Shown here one piece after another: positions 42,975 through 51,501 of a stretch of 64,000 nucleotides of DNA. How positions within the stretch are numbered: the stretch's first letter is position 1; each line of letters begins with the position of its first letter. A program made the position numbers and the translations under genes. The notes under the pieces were generated by a model. The model saw only the letters and a program-made list of their open reading frames with translations. It was not told the DNA's origin and made no database searches. The stretch spans positions 372,001 through 436,000 of the forward strand of contig CBCPKK010000001.1 of the NCBI GenBank assembly GCA_965119215.1, read 5' to 3'. The stretch comes from Buttiauxella sp965119215 (GTDB lineage: Bacteria; Pseudomonadota; Gammaproteobacteria; Enterobacterales; Enterobacteriaceae).

Positions 42975-43253
42975 CTACGCGGATTTGGTTGTGGCTTCCT
43001 GCGTTTCTGGCAATGTTACGTTAAGCTCCAGAACCGAAATATCGTCATCTTTTTGATCGAGAACGACGGTTAACATCTCTGGATCGATTTTGACGTATTT
43101 GCAAATCACTTCAAGAATATCGCGTTTTAGCTGCGGTAAATAATGCGGTTCACTATCACCACGGCGACGTTCTGCCACGATTATTTGCAGACGTTCTTTT
43201 GCAATGTTGGCGGTGTTCTTTTTCCGTGAGAGAAAAAAGTCTAGTAATGCCAT
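42975..43253 (-). CDS. minE: Cell division topological specificity factor MinE
   Basis: A 92-residue protein matching MinE (88 in E. coli). The N-terminal membrane-targeting and MinD-binding segment (MALLDFFLSRKKNTANIAKERLQII) precedes the dimerisation domain (residues about 32-88). It stimulates MinD ATPase and drives pole-to-pole oscillation. A slightly longer C-terminus (TQEATTKSA) is the only difference. It begins three bases after the minD stop. Confidence 0.95.
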   Translation of the reverse strand: MALLDFFLSRKKNTANIAKERLQIIVAERRRGDSEPHYLPQLKRDILEVICKYVKIDPEMLTVVLDQKDDDISVLELNVTLPETQEATTKSA

Positions 43254-43256
43254 AAC

Positions 43257-44069
43257 TTATCCTCCGAACAGGCGTTTGAGGAAACCTTTCTTCTCTTCTT
43301 CAATGAAGCGGAAAGGGATCTCTTCGCCAAGCAGGCGCTCAACAGTATCCGCATAAGCTTTACCAGCGTCAGCTTCCTGGTCAAGAATGACCGGCTCACC
43401 CTGGTTTGAAGCGCGCAGAACAGATTGATCTTCAGGAATAACCCCGACCAATGGAATGCGCAGGATTTCCAGCACATCTTCCATGCTCAGCATGTCGCCA
43501 CGATTTACACGGCCTGGGTTATAGCGAGTTAACAGCAGGTGTTCTTTAATCGGCGGCTCACCATTTTCTGCACGGCGAGATTTAGAAGAAAGAATACCGA
43601 GAATACGGTCGGAATCTCGTACTGATGAAACTTCTGGGTTAGTGGTAATAACCGCTTCATCAGCAAAATAGAGCGCCATTAATGCGCCCGTTTCGATCCC
43701 TGCTGGGGAATCACAAACGATAAATTCGAAGTCCATATTTTTCAGATCTTCGAGCACTTTCGCCACGCCTTCGCGGGTGAGGGCGTCTTTATCGCGAGTT
43801 TGTGAGGCCGGGAGAATATAAAGCTGCTCGGTGCGTTTATCTCTGATCAACGCCTGGTTTAACGTGGCGTCGCCTTGAATCACGTTGACGAAGTCATAAA
43901 CCACGCGACGCTCGCAACCCATGATTAAATCCAGATTACGCAGGCCAATATCAAAATCGATAACGACGGTTTTTCTTCCCTTCTGGGCCAAACCCGTAGC
44001 GATGGCCGCGCTGGACGTGGTCTTACCGACGCCCCCTTTACCCGATGTAACAACAATAATGCGTGCCAT
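43257..44069 (-). CDS. minD: Septum site-determining ATPase MinD
   Basis: A 270-residue ParA/MinD-type ATPase, full length. The deviant Walker A motif GKGGVGKTT is at residues 10-18, and the C-terminal amphipathic membrane-targeting helix (KKGFLKRLFGG) is intact. It binds the inner membrane in the ATP form, recruits MinC to block division at poles, and is released by MinE. It lies in the operon minC-minD-minE. Confidence 0.97.
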   Translation of the reverse strand: MARIIVVTSGKGGVGKTTSSAAIATGLAQKGRKTVVIDFDIGLRNLDLIMGCERRVVYDFVNVIQGDATLNQALIRDKRTEQLYILPASQTRDKDALTREGVAKVLEDLKNMDFEFIVCDSPAGIETGALMALYFADEAVITTNPEVSSVRDSDRILGILSSKSRRAENGEPPIKEHLLLTRYNPGRVNRGDMLSMEDVLEILRIPLVGVIPEDQSVLRASNQGEPVILDQEADAGKAYADTVERLLGEEIPFRFIEEEKKGFLKRLFGG

Positions 44070-44093
44070 AAAGGAATTCCTTGTTAAAAGGGC

Positions 44094-44801
44094 TTAATTC
44101 AAAGATTGAACGGAGAGAGCACCACTAGCCAAACTCAGGCGTGCTGCTTTCCCATAATAATCGGCTGGTATTTGTTCACTCAGCCAGTATTCACCCGCTA
44201 TTGAAACCAGTTCAGCAGCAAGATGTGTACAGAATATTTGTGCATCACGATCGCCACTGGCACCCGCCAGAGCACGGCCACGCATCATGCCGTAAACATG
44301 AATATTACCATCTGCGATAAGTTCTGCACCGGCACTGACGTGATTGGTGATAATCAAATCACAGTTTGGTGCATAAATGCGCTGACCGGAACGAACTGGG
44401 GTATCAATCAAACGCGTTTTTGTGATCGGGTTAACAATGGGTTCGACAAGTGCTACGGCCTCAACGGGTGCGGCCTTAGCGCGTGAATTTTTTTCTTTCC
44501 CTTCAGTCAGTAAGGGTAATCCGGCGCGCTCAATTTCCTTTTTCAGCGCTTCGTCTTTACAACCACTTATACCGACTACTCGCAAACCGGAAGAAACCAC
44601 TGCTTGCTGGATTTTCTTCCAGTTAACTGAACCATCGAGGCCGGCAACATTCACCACCACGGGGGCATTTTTCAGAAAAGCTGGTGCCTGGGATACTTTG
44701 TCCTGAAGGGCCTGGAGAATCACCTCGGGTTGTGCATCATGTAAATGAAGCACTGATAAGGTAAAACTGCTGCCTTTTAACTCGATTGGCGTGTTTGACA
44801 T
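44094..44801 (-). CDS. minC: Septum site-determining protein MinC
   Basis: A 235-residue FtsZ assembly inhibitor matching MinC (231). The N-terminal FtsZ-inhibiting domain (about 1-105) is joined by a variable linker (about 106-130) to the C-terminal beta-helix domain that dimerises and binds MinD (TRLIDTPVRSGQRIYAP, GNIHVYGMMRGRALAGASGD). ATG at 44801 is chosen for family length and start sequence; the frame is open to 44834. The gene is divergent from ycgL. Confidence 0.95.
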   Translation of the reverse strand: MSNTPIELKGSSFTLSVLHLHDAQPEVILQALQDKVSQAPAFLKNAPVVVNVAGLDGSVNWKKIQQAVVSSGLRVVGISGCKDEALKKEIERAGLPLLTEGKEKNSRAKAAPVEAVALVEPIVNPITKTRLIDTPVRSGQRIYAPNCDLIITNHVSAGAELIADGNIHVYGMMRGRALAGASGDRDAQIFCTHLAAELVSIAGEYWLSEQIPADYYGKAARLSLASGALSVQSLN

Positions 44802-44927
44802 CCTGGCCTTACTCAATTCAGTTTTAATCCCCACCCGTGTGGGACGATATTCCGAAGTACATCTGGCATGTTATAGTCACCAGTATATTCAGGCAAGCCA
44901 CCATCTGGCGAAAATAGAGTAAAAAAA

Positions 44928-45203
44928 ATGTTTTGTGTGATCTACAGAAGTAGCAAACGTGACCAGACTTATCTTTATGTCGAAAAAAAAGACGATTTCT
45001 CTCGCGTACCTGAAGAATTGATGAAAGGTTTTGGTACACCGAAATTGGCGATGATATTGCCGCTTGATGGGAGTAAAAAACTGGCCAATGCTGATTTTGA
45101 TAAAGTAAAAGAAGCGCTCAAAGATGTCGGCTATTATTTACAATTGCCACCGCCACCAGAAAGTTTGTTAAAAATGCATCTCGAAAATAGTCCGAAAAAA
45201 TAA
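44928..45203 (+). CDS. ycgL: YcgL domain protein
   Basis: A 91-residue cytoplasmic protein matching YcgL (start MFCVIYRSSKRDQTYLYVEKK, with LMKGFGTPKLAMIL and YYLQLPPPPESLL). The fold is known from structural work on E. coli YcgL, but the function is unknown. It is divergent from minC across 126 bases, its usual place. Confidence 0.92.
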   Translation: MFCVIYRSSKRDQTYLYVEKKDDFSRVPEELMKGFGTPKLAMILPLDGSKKLANADFDKVKEALKDVGYYLQLPPPPESLLKMHLENSPKK

Positions 45204-45275
45204 GTTTCAGACTAGTGCTCAATCTTTCCTGAACATAAAGGGCGATGATATTTAGAACAAATAACCGCGGGAAAA

Positions 45276-46346
45276 ATGATGAATACTCCAGCAATTTGTT
45301 TAACGGTCATCGCCTTTATGCTTGCCAGTTACACAGCCGCATCTCTGGGGGCGCAGACGCAATCCATTGTTAATCCACCTGTAGCTGCTCAGCCTGAGGC
45401 AAAATCAGCGCCGACAACGCTTGCACAGCAAGGGCGCGATCCTAATGAATTTCCCGCGTATGTCGAAACCCTCAAGGCACAAGCCCGGCTTCAGGGGATA
45501 AGCGACAGCACCATCAACAATGCTTTTGCCAACGTCCATTTTGTTGATCGGGTCATAAAATCAGACCAGAACCAACTCGAAAAGAAAATCATGCTTGATG
45601 AATATCTTGCTCGCGTGATTACGCCGCAGAAGATTGAACAAGCACGTGCTCAGTACCAGCAACATCAAAACGAATTAAATGCGATAAGTCTGCGTACAGG
45701 CGTGCAAAGCCAGTACATCGTTGCGTTGTGGGCCATGGAAAGTCATTTTGGTGAAATCCAGGGTAAAGAAGATATCGTTTCTGCGCTGGCGACACTGGCC
45801 TTTGAAGGCCGTAGAGAAGCGTTCTTCACTAAAGAACTGATGGCGTCATTGCAGATACTCGACCAAGGGCATATCACCGTAGACGAACTGAAAGGCTCGT
45901 GGGCGGGTGCGATGGGGCAAAACCAGTTCATGCCGAGTTCTTATCTGCGTTACGGTGCAGACGGCAACGGTGATGGGAAAATCGATATCTGGAAAGACAC
46001 CAGCGATGTTTTTGCATCAACAGCCAACTACCTGGAAACAGAAGGTTGGAAAGCGGGTGGAGGTTGGGGCACTGAGATAATCTTGCCTGAAGGTTTCGAC
46101 AGCGTGCTTGCTGGCACGAAAACAGATCAGGGCAAGACTGTCAGCCAATGGCAACAGCTGGGTGTCACATTTAAAGAGGGAACCCAACAGCCTGCGTCCA
46201 CACAAAAATCCTGGATTATTACCCCGGACGATAACCTGGGGCGCTCATTCCTCGTCTATAACAACTTCCGTACGATCATGCACTGGAACCGTTCTTACTA
46301 CTTTGCGATTAGCATCGCAACGATGGCGGACGCTATCGCACAATAA
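45276..46346 (+). CDS. MltB-like lytic murein transglycosylase
   Basis: A 356-residue exported enzyme of the SLT_2/MltB class. An N-terminal signal peptide (about residues 1-26) has no lipobox, so the protein should be soluble in the periplasm rather than a lipoprotein like MltB. The catalytic Glu is likely Glu155 in LWAMESHFGE. AMGQNQFMPSSYLRY and an EF-hand-like calcium loop (DGNGDGKID from residue 229) are as in MltB. The C-terminal part ends in LVYNNFRTIMHWNRSYYFA. It cleaves glycan strands to 1,6-anhydro-muropeptides. It lies between ycgL and ycgM; K-12 has no gene here. Confidence 0.88.
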   Translation: MMNTPAICLTVIAFMLASYTAASLGAQTQSIVNPPVAAQPEAKSAPTTLAQQGRDPNEFPAYVETLKAQARLQGISDSTINNAFANVHFVDRVIKSDQNQLEKKIMLDEYLARVITPQKIEQARAQYQQHQNELNAISLRTGVQSQYIVALWAMESHFGEIQGKEDIVSALATLAFEGRREAFFTKELMASLQILDQGHITVDELKGSWAGAMGQNQFMPSSYLRYGADGNGDGKIDIWKDTSDVFASTANYLETEGWKAGGGWGTEIILPEGFDSVLAGTKTDQGKTVSQWQQLGVTFKEGTQQPASTQKSWIITPDDNLGRSFLVYNNFRTIMHWNRSYYFAISIATMADAIAQ

Positions 46347-46438
46347 CGCACACTCGCCAGTGTTCAGCCGGGAATTTTTTCTCTAGTATCGAATACGGTG
46401 AACACAATGTAGTTAACACAACGACGCAGAGGAAAGGC

Positions 46439-47098
46439 ATGTATCAGCATCATAATTGGCAGGGTGCGCTGCTGGATTTTCCGGTCAGCAAAGTAGTGTG
46501 CGTAGGCAGTAACTACGCAAAACATATCAAAGAAATGGGCAGTGCAACGCCCGATGAACCGGTGTTGTTTATTAAACCCGAAAGCGCGTTGTGCGATATT
46601 CGCCAGCCGCTGGTTCTGCCACAGGAATTTGGTTCCGTTCATCATGAAGTCGAACTGGCGATCCTGATTGGCTCGACGCTAAGACAGGCAACGGAAGAAC
46701 ATGTGACCAAAGCCATCGCCGGTTATGGTGTAGCGCTTGACCTCACGCTGCGTGACTTACAGGGCAAACTCAAAAAAGCGGGTCAGCCGTGGGAAAAAGC
46801 CAAAGGATTTGATAATTCTTGCCCCATTTCTGGTTTTATTCCTGCTAATGAATTTAGTGGCGATCCGCAAAATTCCCCGATTGCACTGAAGATCAATGGC
46901 GAAGTGCGCCAGCAGGGCAGTACGTCTGACATGATCCACAAAATTGTGCCATTAATTGCCTATATGAGCCGCTTCTTCACCCTCCGCGCGGGTGATGTGA
47001 TTCTTACAGGAACGCCGGAAGGCGTGGGGCCGTTGAACAGCGGCGATGAGCTTGAAGTGAGCTTTGCCGATCGTAGTTTGACCACCCGCGTTCTATAA
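46439..47098 (+). CDS. ycgM: Fumarylacetoacetate hydrolase-family protein YcgM
   Basis: A 219-residue protein matching E. coli YcgM. The FAH-fold signature starts with VVCVGSNYAKHIKEMG, and metal ligands lie in HHEVELAILIG and DLTLRDLQ. GTPEGVGPL is near the C-terminus. Relatives decarboxylate oxaloacetate or hydrolyse acylpyruvates; the exact substrate here is not known. ycgN follows after 90 bases. A GGCGGC palindrome lies in that gap. Confidence 0.92.
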   Translation: MYQHHNWQGALLDFPVSKVVCVGSNYAKHIKEMGSATPDEPVLFIKPESALCDIRQPLVLPQEFGSVHHEVELAILIGSTLRQATEEHVTKAIAGYGVALDLTLRDLQGKLKKAGQPWEKAKGFDNSCPISGFIPANEFSGDPQNSPIALKINGEVRQQGSTSDMIHKIVPLIAYMSRFFTLRAGDVILTGTPEGVGPLNSGDELEVSFADRSLTTRVL

Positions 47099-47103
47099 TC
47101 TTA

Positions 47104-47127
47104 TTTGCCGCCTGCGGGCGGCAAAAC
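47104..47127. terminator. Short hairpin between ycgM and ycgN
   Basis: The stem TTTGCCGCC / GGCGGCAAA has a four-base loop and lies six bases after the ycgM stop. There is no T run after it on the plus strand, so termination may be weak. Confidence 0.4.
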
Positions 47128-47188
47128 TTGCATCTGCGGCTCAGACTGTTTATAAGGTGCGCTTGTTTTTTTATTACCGGACACCATC

Positions 47189-47635
47189 ATGACAACAGCG
47201 CCGTTCTGGCAGTGTAAAACTCTTGACGAAATGAGTGACGCGGAGTGGGAATCTCTCTGTGATGGCTGCGGCCAGTGCTGTCTGCATAAATTGATGGACG
47301 AAGACAGCGATGAAATCTATTTCACCAACGTCGCCTGTAAGCAATTAAACATCAAAACCTGTCAGTGCAAAAACTACGCTCGCCGCTTTGAGTTCGAGCC
47401 AGATTGCATCAAGCTGACTCGTGATAACCTGCCGACCTTTGAATGGCTGCCGCACTCATGTGCTTATCGCCTGTTGGCCGAAGGCAAAGACTTGCCAACG
47501 TGGCATCCTTTGCTGACGGGTTCAAAAGCGGCTATGCACGGCGAACGCATTTCTGTGCGTCATATCGCGGTGAAAGAGTCCGAAGTCCGTGACTGGCAGG
47601 ATCATATTTTAAACAAACCTGAGTGGGCAGACTAA
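47189..47635 (+). CDS. ycgN: YcgN, YkgJ-type cysteine-cluster protein
   Basis: A 148-residue protein matching E. coli YcgN (153; UPF0260). A cysteine cluster CDGCGQCC lies at about residues 25-32, and further cysteines in NVACKQLN, KTCQCKNY and PDCIK complete a likely metal-binding (iron-sulfur or zinc) site. The end KESEVRDWQDHILNKPEWAD matches the family. The function is unknown. It is cytoplasmic, with no signal peptide. Confidence 0.92.
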   Translation: MTTAPFWQCKTLDEMSDAEWESLCDGCGQCCLHKLMDEDSDEIYFTNVACKQLNIKTCQCKNYARRFEFEPDCIKLTRDNLPTFEWLPHSCAYRLLAEGKDLPTWHPLLTGSKAAMHGERISVRHIAVKESEVRDWQDHILNKPEWAD

Positions 47636-47730
47636 ACCACCAGTATCGAGAAAGAACACAAAAATAAATCACACAAAGTGAAATCTTTGTGGTAGGGTGT
47701 TCTTTCAATAATTAATAAGAGTAGGTTTTT

Positions 47731-47913
47731 ATCAAGTATTTAACATTTAAGTGTCCGTCATGCGGCGGTTCACAGTATCGCACTTCCCCCTACGATGTCC
47801 GAGAAACAAATCCCCATGGCGCTGTTTGTATCTTCTGTAAATCAGGGATGCATGCCCTACATCGTTCGATGAATGCGATTCATCAAAATCACGTAAACGT
47901 AGCAACTCGCTAA
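47731..47913 (+). CDS. Zinc-ribbon microprotein with an apparent ATC start (YmcF/YnfQ-like)
   Basis: A 60-codon frame has no ATG, GTG or TTG at a sensible start. It begins best at ATC 47731, five bases behind an AGAGTAGG ribosome site; a TAG stop just upstream in the same frame closes earlier choices. The protein has two cysteine pairs, CPSC (residues 8-11) and CIFC (33-36), and the pattern SQYRTSPYDVRETNPHGA between them. From memory this pattern is that of the cold-shock microproteins YmcF and YnfQ of E. coli, shown to start at ATT. It is probably a small cytoplasmic zinc-binding protein. The function is unknown. Confidence 0.75.
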   Translation: MKYLTFKCPSCGGSQYRTSPYDVRETNPHGAVCIFCKSGMHALHRSMNAIHQNHVNVATR

Positions 47914-47976
47914 CGCCACACGTCTTTGCTTTCACCGCTCCCCCGCTTTAACATTCACCTCCTAACCGGAGGAATA

Positions 47977-48216
47977 ATGAAAAAAACAATGTTACTGCTC
48001 GGAGCGTTGATACTAAGCGGTTGTGCGAGTAGTGAACCTACTGCACCTGAACCCCCTAAGGTTATCGGCATGCCGAATCCTGCAGCAGTTTACTGCGAAG
48101 AAAAGGGTGGGCAGTCAGTAAAAGTCACTACCGCTCAGGGCGAAAGTGCCGACTGCATACTACCAGGTGGTGAGCGAATCGATGAATGGAAACTTTATCG
48201 ACGCGACCACAAATAA
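47977..48216 (+). CDS. DUF333 lipoprotein, YoaF-like
   Basis: A 79-residue lipoprotein. Its signal peptide (KKTMLLLGALI) ends in the lipobox LSGC. The mature part carries the DUF333 pattern MPNPAAVYCEEKGG...CILPGGERIDEWKLYRRDH, as in E. coli YoaF and the C-terminal half of HslJ-type proteins. It is likely anchored in the outer membrane from the periplasmic side; the role is unknown. ATG at 47977 follows a strong GGAGGA site; an upstream ATG at 47926 in the same frame lacks one. Confidence 0.87.
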   Translation: MKKTMLLLGALILSGCASSEPTAPEPPKVIGMPNPAAVYCEEKGGQSVKVTTAQGESADCILPGGERIDEWKLYRRDHK

Positions 48217-48217
48217 C

Positions 48218-48252
48218 AAAAAGGCCGCTAACGTAAGTTAGCGGCCTTTTAC
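48218..48252. terminator. Bidirectional terminator between the YoaF-like gene and dsbB
   Basis: The stem AAAAAGGCCGCTAAC / GTTAGCGGCCTTTT has a GTAA loop with T runs on both strands. It ends two convergent genes. Confidence 0.92.
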
Positions 48253-48270
48253 TTTTGTTTCGAAGTGCTG

Positions 48271-48804
48271 TTAGAAACGACCGAACAGATCGCGGCGTTT
48301 TGGTTTGAAAGGCTGAGCAATCAATACCAGGACGGCAATCAGCAGGAACACGGCAAAAATCCCCACTAACCACTGCACCATATCCAACGACAGGAACTCC
48401 CACTGGCGTACGGAACAGTCACCGGTTGCCACAAACACTTGCGGAAGCCACTTATCCAGCGGTAGCCAGCTTGGGAAGCGCGCGGCAAAATCGCAGGTCA
48501 CAAAAGGTGAGGGGTGAAGTTGCAGCATAGTATGTTCCCATGCCAACTGCAGACCTTTCCCGGCGCTGTAAAGCCACAAAGCAATCCCGGCATAGCGTAA
48601 CGGCGTTTTTGGTGCAATCGCACCGACAATCCCTGCACCCATAATGCCAAACAGTGCGCAACGTTCGTAAATACACATCACACATGGTTTCAGCAACATC
48701 ACGTGCTGGAACCACAATGCTACCATTTCCAGAGCAAAGGCCGTGATTGCCAGAAGAAGCCAGGCACCGCGCCCGCGGGAGCATTGGTTTAAATATCGCA
48801 ACAT
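48271..48804 (-). CDS. dsbB: Disulfide bond formation protein DsbB
   Basis: A 177-residue inner-membrane protein matching DsbB (176), which reoxidises periplasmic DsbA and passes electrons to ubiquinone or menaquinone. Four transmembrane helices are visible. Both redox pairs are present: Cys41-Cys44 (KPCVMCIYE) and Cys104-Cys130 (FVTCDF, GDCSVRQ). It lies downstream of nhaB, the order seen in E. coli, with a terminator between. Confidence 0.96.
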   Translation of the reverse strand: MLRYLNQCSRGRGAWLLLAITAFALEMVALWFQHVMLLKPCVMCIYERCALFGIMGAGIVGAIAPKTPLRYAGIALWLYSAGKGLQLAWEHTMLQLHPSPFVTCDFAARFPSWLPLDKWLPQVFVATGDCSVRQWEFLSLDMVQWLVGIFAVFLLIAVLVLIAQPFKPKRRDLFGRF

Positions 48805-48917
48805 AATCAGTTTCCCTGCAGCATGCGTTTAGTCGGCAGTGTAAACGAATTCGATTTCTGCGCTAGTAGGCACATCAAAATAACGCGCTAATCGGATGTT
48901 TATCAGACAAAAAAGCA

Positions 48918-48940
48918 AACGGGCAGCAGGCTGCCCGTTA
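48918..48940 (-). terminator. Terminator after nhaB
   Basis: On the minus strand AACGGGCAG, a four-base loop and CTGCCCGTT are followed by TGCTTTTTTG. It lies eight bases after the nhaB stop and separates it from dsbB. Confidence 0.85.
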
Positions 48941-48947
48941 ATTTAAC

Positions 48948-50513
48948 TTAATGCGGTATTGCGCTCATTACCGGTGAAGAAATCCACCCTGAATGCATCA
49001 TCCATTCGGTCGCTGGGACGAGAGTATATTCAACGCCCAACAAGCCGACGAGAGTCAGCACTATTGTGTACGGCAACGCCATCAGAACCATACGGCCATA
49101 AGACAGACGAATCAGTGGCGCTAGCGCTGAGGTAAGCAAGAACAAGAACGCGGCCTGGCCGTTAGGTGTCGCAACGGACGGCAGGTTGGTGCCGGTGTTA
49201 ATTGCCACTGCCAGCAACTCAAATTGTTTGAGATCGATAATCCCACTGGTGAGCGCGGTTTTCGCTTCGTTGATGTAAACCGTACCGACAAATACGTTAT
49301 CGGAAATCGACGACAAAATGCCGTTGAACAGATAGAACAACGCCAACTGCGAATGCGGTTCAGCTTGCAGCACAAACTGGATGACCGGCGTAAACAGATG
49401 CTGGTCGATGATGACGGCAACAACCGCAAAAAATACGGTCAGCAGGGCGGTGAACGGCAGTGCTTCGGTAAATGCTTTACCTATTTGATGTTCATCAGTC
49501 ACGCCGCACAGTGCAGTAGCAAAGATAATCACCGACAGACCGATTAACCCAACCTCGGCCAAATGCAGCGCTAGCGCGACGACCAGCCAGACACCAATTA
49601 ACGCCTGAACTATCAGCTTCACACGATCCTGTCGGGTGCGCTTTTGGGCACTTTTAGTATCGTAGTCCTGTAAAATGCCACGTACTTTCTCAGGCAGTTT
49701 TTCACCGTAACCGAGGATCTTAGTGGACTCCAGCAACACGCAGGTGAGTAATCCACAAATCAGAACCGGGATAGTCACGGGAGCCATACGCAGGAAGAAA
49801 TCGCCAAAATGCCAACCGGCATTTTTCGCAATGATCAGGTTTTGGGGTTCACCAACCATCGTCATCACGCCGCCAAGTGCCGTACCGACACCCGCGTGCA
49901 TCATCAGGCTGCGTAAAAATGCGCGGAATTGTTCAAGCGTATTACGATGGTCTGAATCAAGATTTGTATCGTCCTGAATATCATTTTCAAGATCGCCTGT
50001 AGACGCAACGCGGTGATAGATATCGTAAAAGCCTACAGCGACGCTAATCACTACCGCGACAACGGTAAGTGCGTCCAGGAACGCTGACAAAAACGCAGCG
50101 GCGAGACAAAAAGACAGAGACAGTAAAATCTTCGAGCGGATGCCCAGCAGAAGTTTGGTAAAGACCAGCAGCAGAAGTTGCTTCATGAAGTAGATACCCG
50201 CCACCATAAATATCAGCAGCAACAGCACTTCAAGATTTCCGGCAATTTCTTCACGCACATGGTCGGGGGTTGTCATGCCGACGAAGACCGCTTCAATAGC
50301 CAGCAGGCCGCCCGGCAGTAACGGATAACACTTCAAAGCCATGGCGAGGGTAAATATAAACTCTGCCACCAACATCCAGCCTGCAATAAACGGGCTAACA
50401 AACCAAAAAACTAATGGGTTAATCACTAAAAAAGTCAGTAAAGTCAGTTTATACCAACTTGGCGATTGACCTAAAAAGTTGCGAAAAAGCGCACGTCCGG
50501 TAGACATTTCCAT
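48948..50513 (-). CDS. nhaB: Na+/H+ antiporter NhaB
   Basis: A 521-residue membrane protein matching NhaB (513 in E. coli), an electrogenic sodium-proton antiporter of the inner membrane. Around 11-12 hydrophobic helices are visible. Signatures include GRALFRNFLGQSP at the start, FLDALTVVAVVISVAVGFY, GEPQNLIIAKNAGWHFG, and SVATPNGQAAFLFLL. The frame is open to 50561. ATG at 50513 (MEMSTGRALF) is chosen by similarity of the start and a GGA-type site nine bases ahead. It is divergent from fadR. Confidence 0.93.
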   Translation of the reverse strand: MEMSTGRALFRNFLGQSPSWYKLTLLTFLVINPLVFWFVSPFIAGWMLVAEFIFTLAMALKCYPLLPGGLLAIEAVFVGMTTPDHVREEIAGNLEVLLLLIFMVAGIYFMKQLLLLVFTKLLLGIRSKILLSLSFCLAAAFLSAFLDALTVVAVVISVAVGFYDIYHRVASTGDLENDIQDDTNLDSDHRNTLEQFRAFLRSLMMHAGVGTALGGVMTMVGEPQNLIIAKNAGWHFGDFFLRMAPVTIPVLICGLLTCVLLESTKILGYGEKLPEKVRGILQDYDTKSAQKRTRQDRVKLIVQALIGVWLVVALALHLAEVGLIGLSVIIFATALCGVTDEHQIGKAFTEALPFTALLTVFFAVVAVIIDQHLFTPVIQFVLQAEPHSQLALFYLFNGILSSISDNVFVGTVYINEAKTALTSGIIDLKQFELLAVAINTGTNLPSVATPNGQAAFLFLLTSALAPLIRLSYGRMVLMALPYTIVLTLVGLLGVEYTLVPATEWMMHSGWISSPVMSAIPH

Positions 50514-50718
50514 CGTTGAATTTCCATTCTCCATTAAGTGGTTTTCAGATGACTCGTGCATATTATATCAATCAAAGCACTGGAATATCTTTGGATGTGT
50601 GATTTCCTGCAAAATTAAACCACGATTCCAACTTTGACACTTGTCGCCGCTACCTGCGCCGCATGGCATCTGGTATGATGAGTCTCTTTAGCAAAACCTG
50701 TGTAATGGAAAGCATACT

Positions 50719-51438
50719 ATGGTCATTAAGGCGCAGAGCCCAGCGGGTTTCGCGGAAGAATATATCATCGAGAGTATCTGGAATAACCGCTTTGCTCCGG
50801 GAACTATTCTTCCGGCTGAACGCGAATTATCCGAACTCATTGGCGTGACCCGTACCACTTTGCGCGAGGTGCTTCAGCGTCTGGCGCGTGATGGTTGGTT
50901 AACGATTCAGCATGGCAAACCGACCAAAGTAAATAACTTCTGGGAAACTTCCGGTTTAAACATTCTGGAAACACTGGCGCGCCTCGATCACGACAGCGTA
51001 CCGCAGTTGATCGACAACCTGCTGTCAGTGCGAACTAACATTGCGACAATTTTTATTCGTACGGCTGTTCGTCAGCACCCGGACCAGGCGCAAGAAGTTC
51101 TGGCGACCGCAAACAGTGTTGAAGACCACGCTGACGCATTTGCCAAACTGGATTACAGCATTTTCCGTGGTCTGGCATTTGCTTCCGGCAACCCGATTTA
51201 CGGGCTAATCCTCAATGGAATGAAAGGATTGTATACCCGCATCGGGCGTCATTATTTCTCAAGCCCAGAAGCGCGCAGCCTGGCGTTAGGTTTTTATCAC
51301 CGCCTGGCAGAAATTTGCCAACAAGGGTTGCATGATCAGGTGTTTGATACCGTTCGTACCTACGGGCGCGAGAGTGGTGAAATCTGGCATCGGATGCAGA
51401 AAAATTTACCGGGCGATTTGGCGATGCACAGCCGTTAA
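50719..51438 (+). CDS. fadR: Fatty acid metabolism regulator FadR
   Basis: A 239-residue GntR-family regulator, the same length as E. coli FadR. The N-terminal winged helix-turn-helix (about 1-75) has LPAERELSELIGVTRTTLREVLQ. The C-terminal acyl-CoA-binding domain (about 80-239) ends in GEIWHRMQKNLPGDLA. It represses fatty acid degradation genes such as fadD and activates fabA/fabB; long-chain acyl-CoA releases it from DNA. Its target fadD, with an operator, is 11 kb away in this window. Confidence 0.97.
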   Translation: MVIKAQSPAGFAEEYIIESIWNNRFAPGTILPAERELSELIGVTRTTLREVLQRLARDGWLTIQHGKPTKVNNFWETSGLNILETLARLDHDSVPQLIDNLLSVRTNIATIFIRTAVRQHPDQAQEVLATANSVEDHADAFAKLDYSIFRGLAFASGNPIYGLILNGMKGLYTRIGRHYFSSPEARSLALGFYHRLAEICQQGLHDQVFDTVRTYGRESGEIWHRMQKNLPGDLAMHSR

Positions 51439-51468
51439 GCTGGCATTTTCATCTCCCGTAGCAAAACG

Positions 51469-51498
51469 AAAACGCTTCCCGAAGGAAGCGTTTTTTTA
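51469..51498. terminator. Bidirectional terminator between fadR and ycgB
   Basis: The stem AAAACGCTTCC / GGAAGCGTTTT has a short CGAA-type loop and is followed by a T run. It ends the convergent fadR and ycgB transcripts. Confidence 0.9.
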
Positions 51499-51501
51499 TA
51501 C

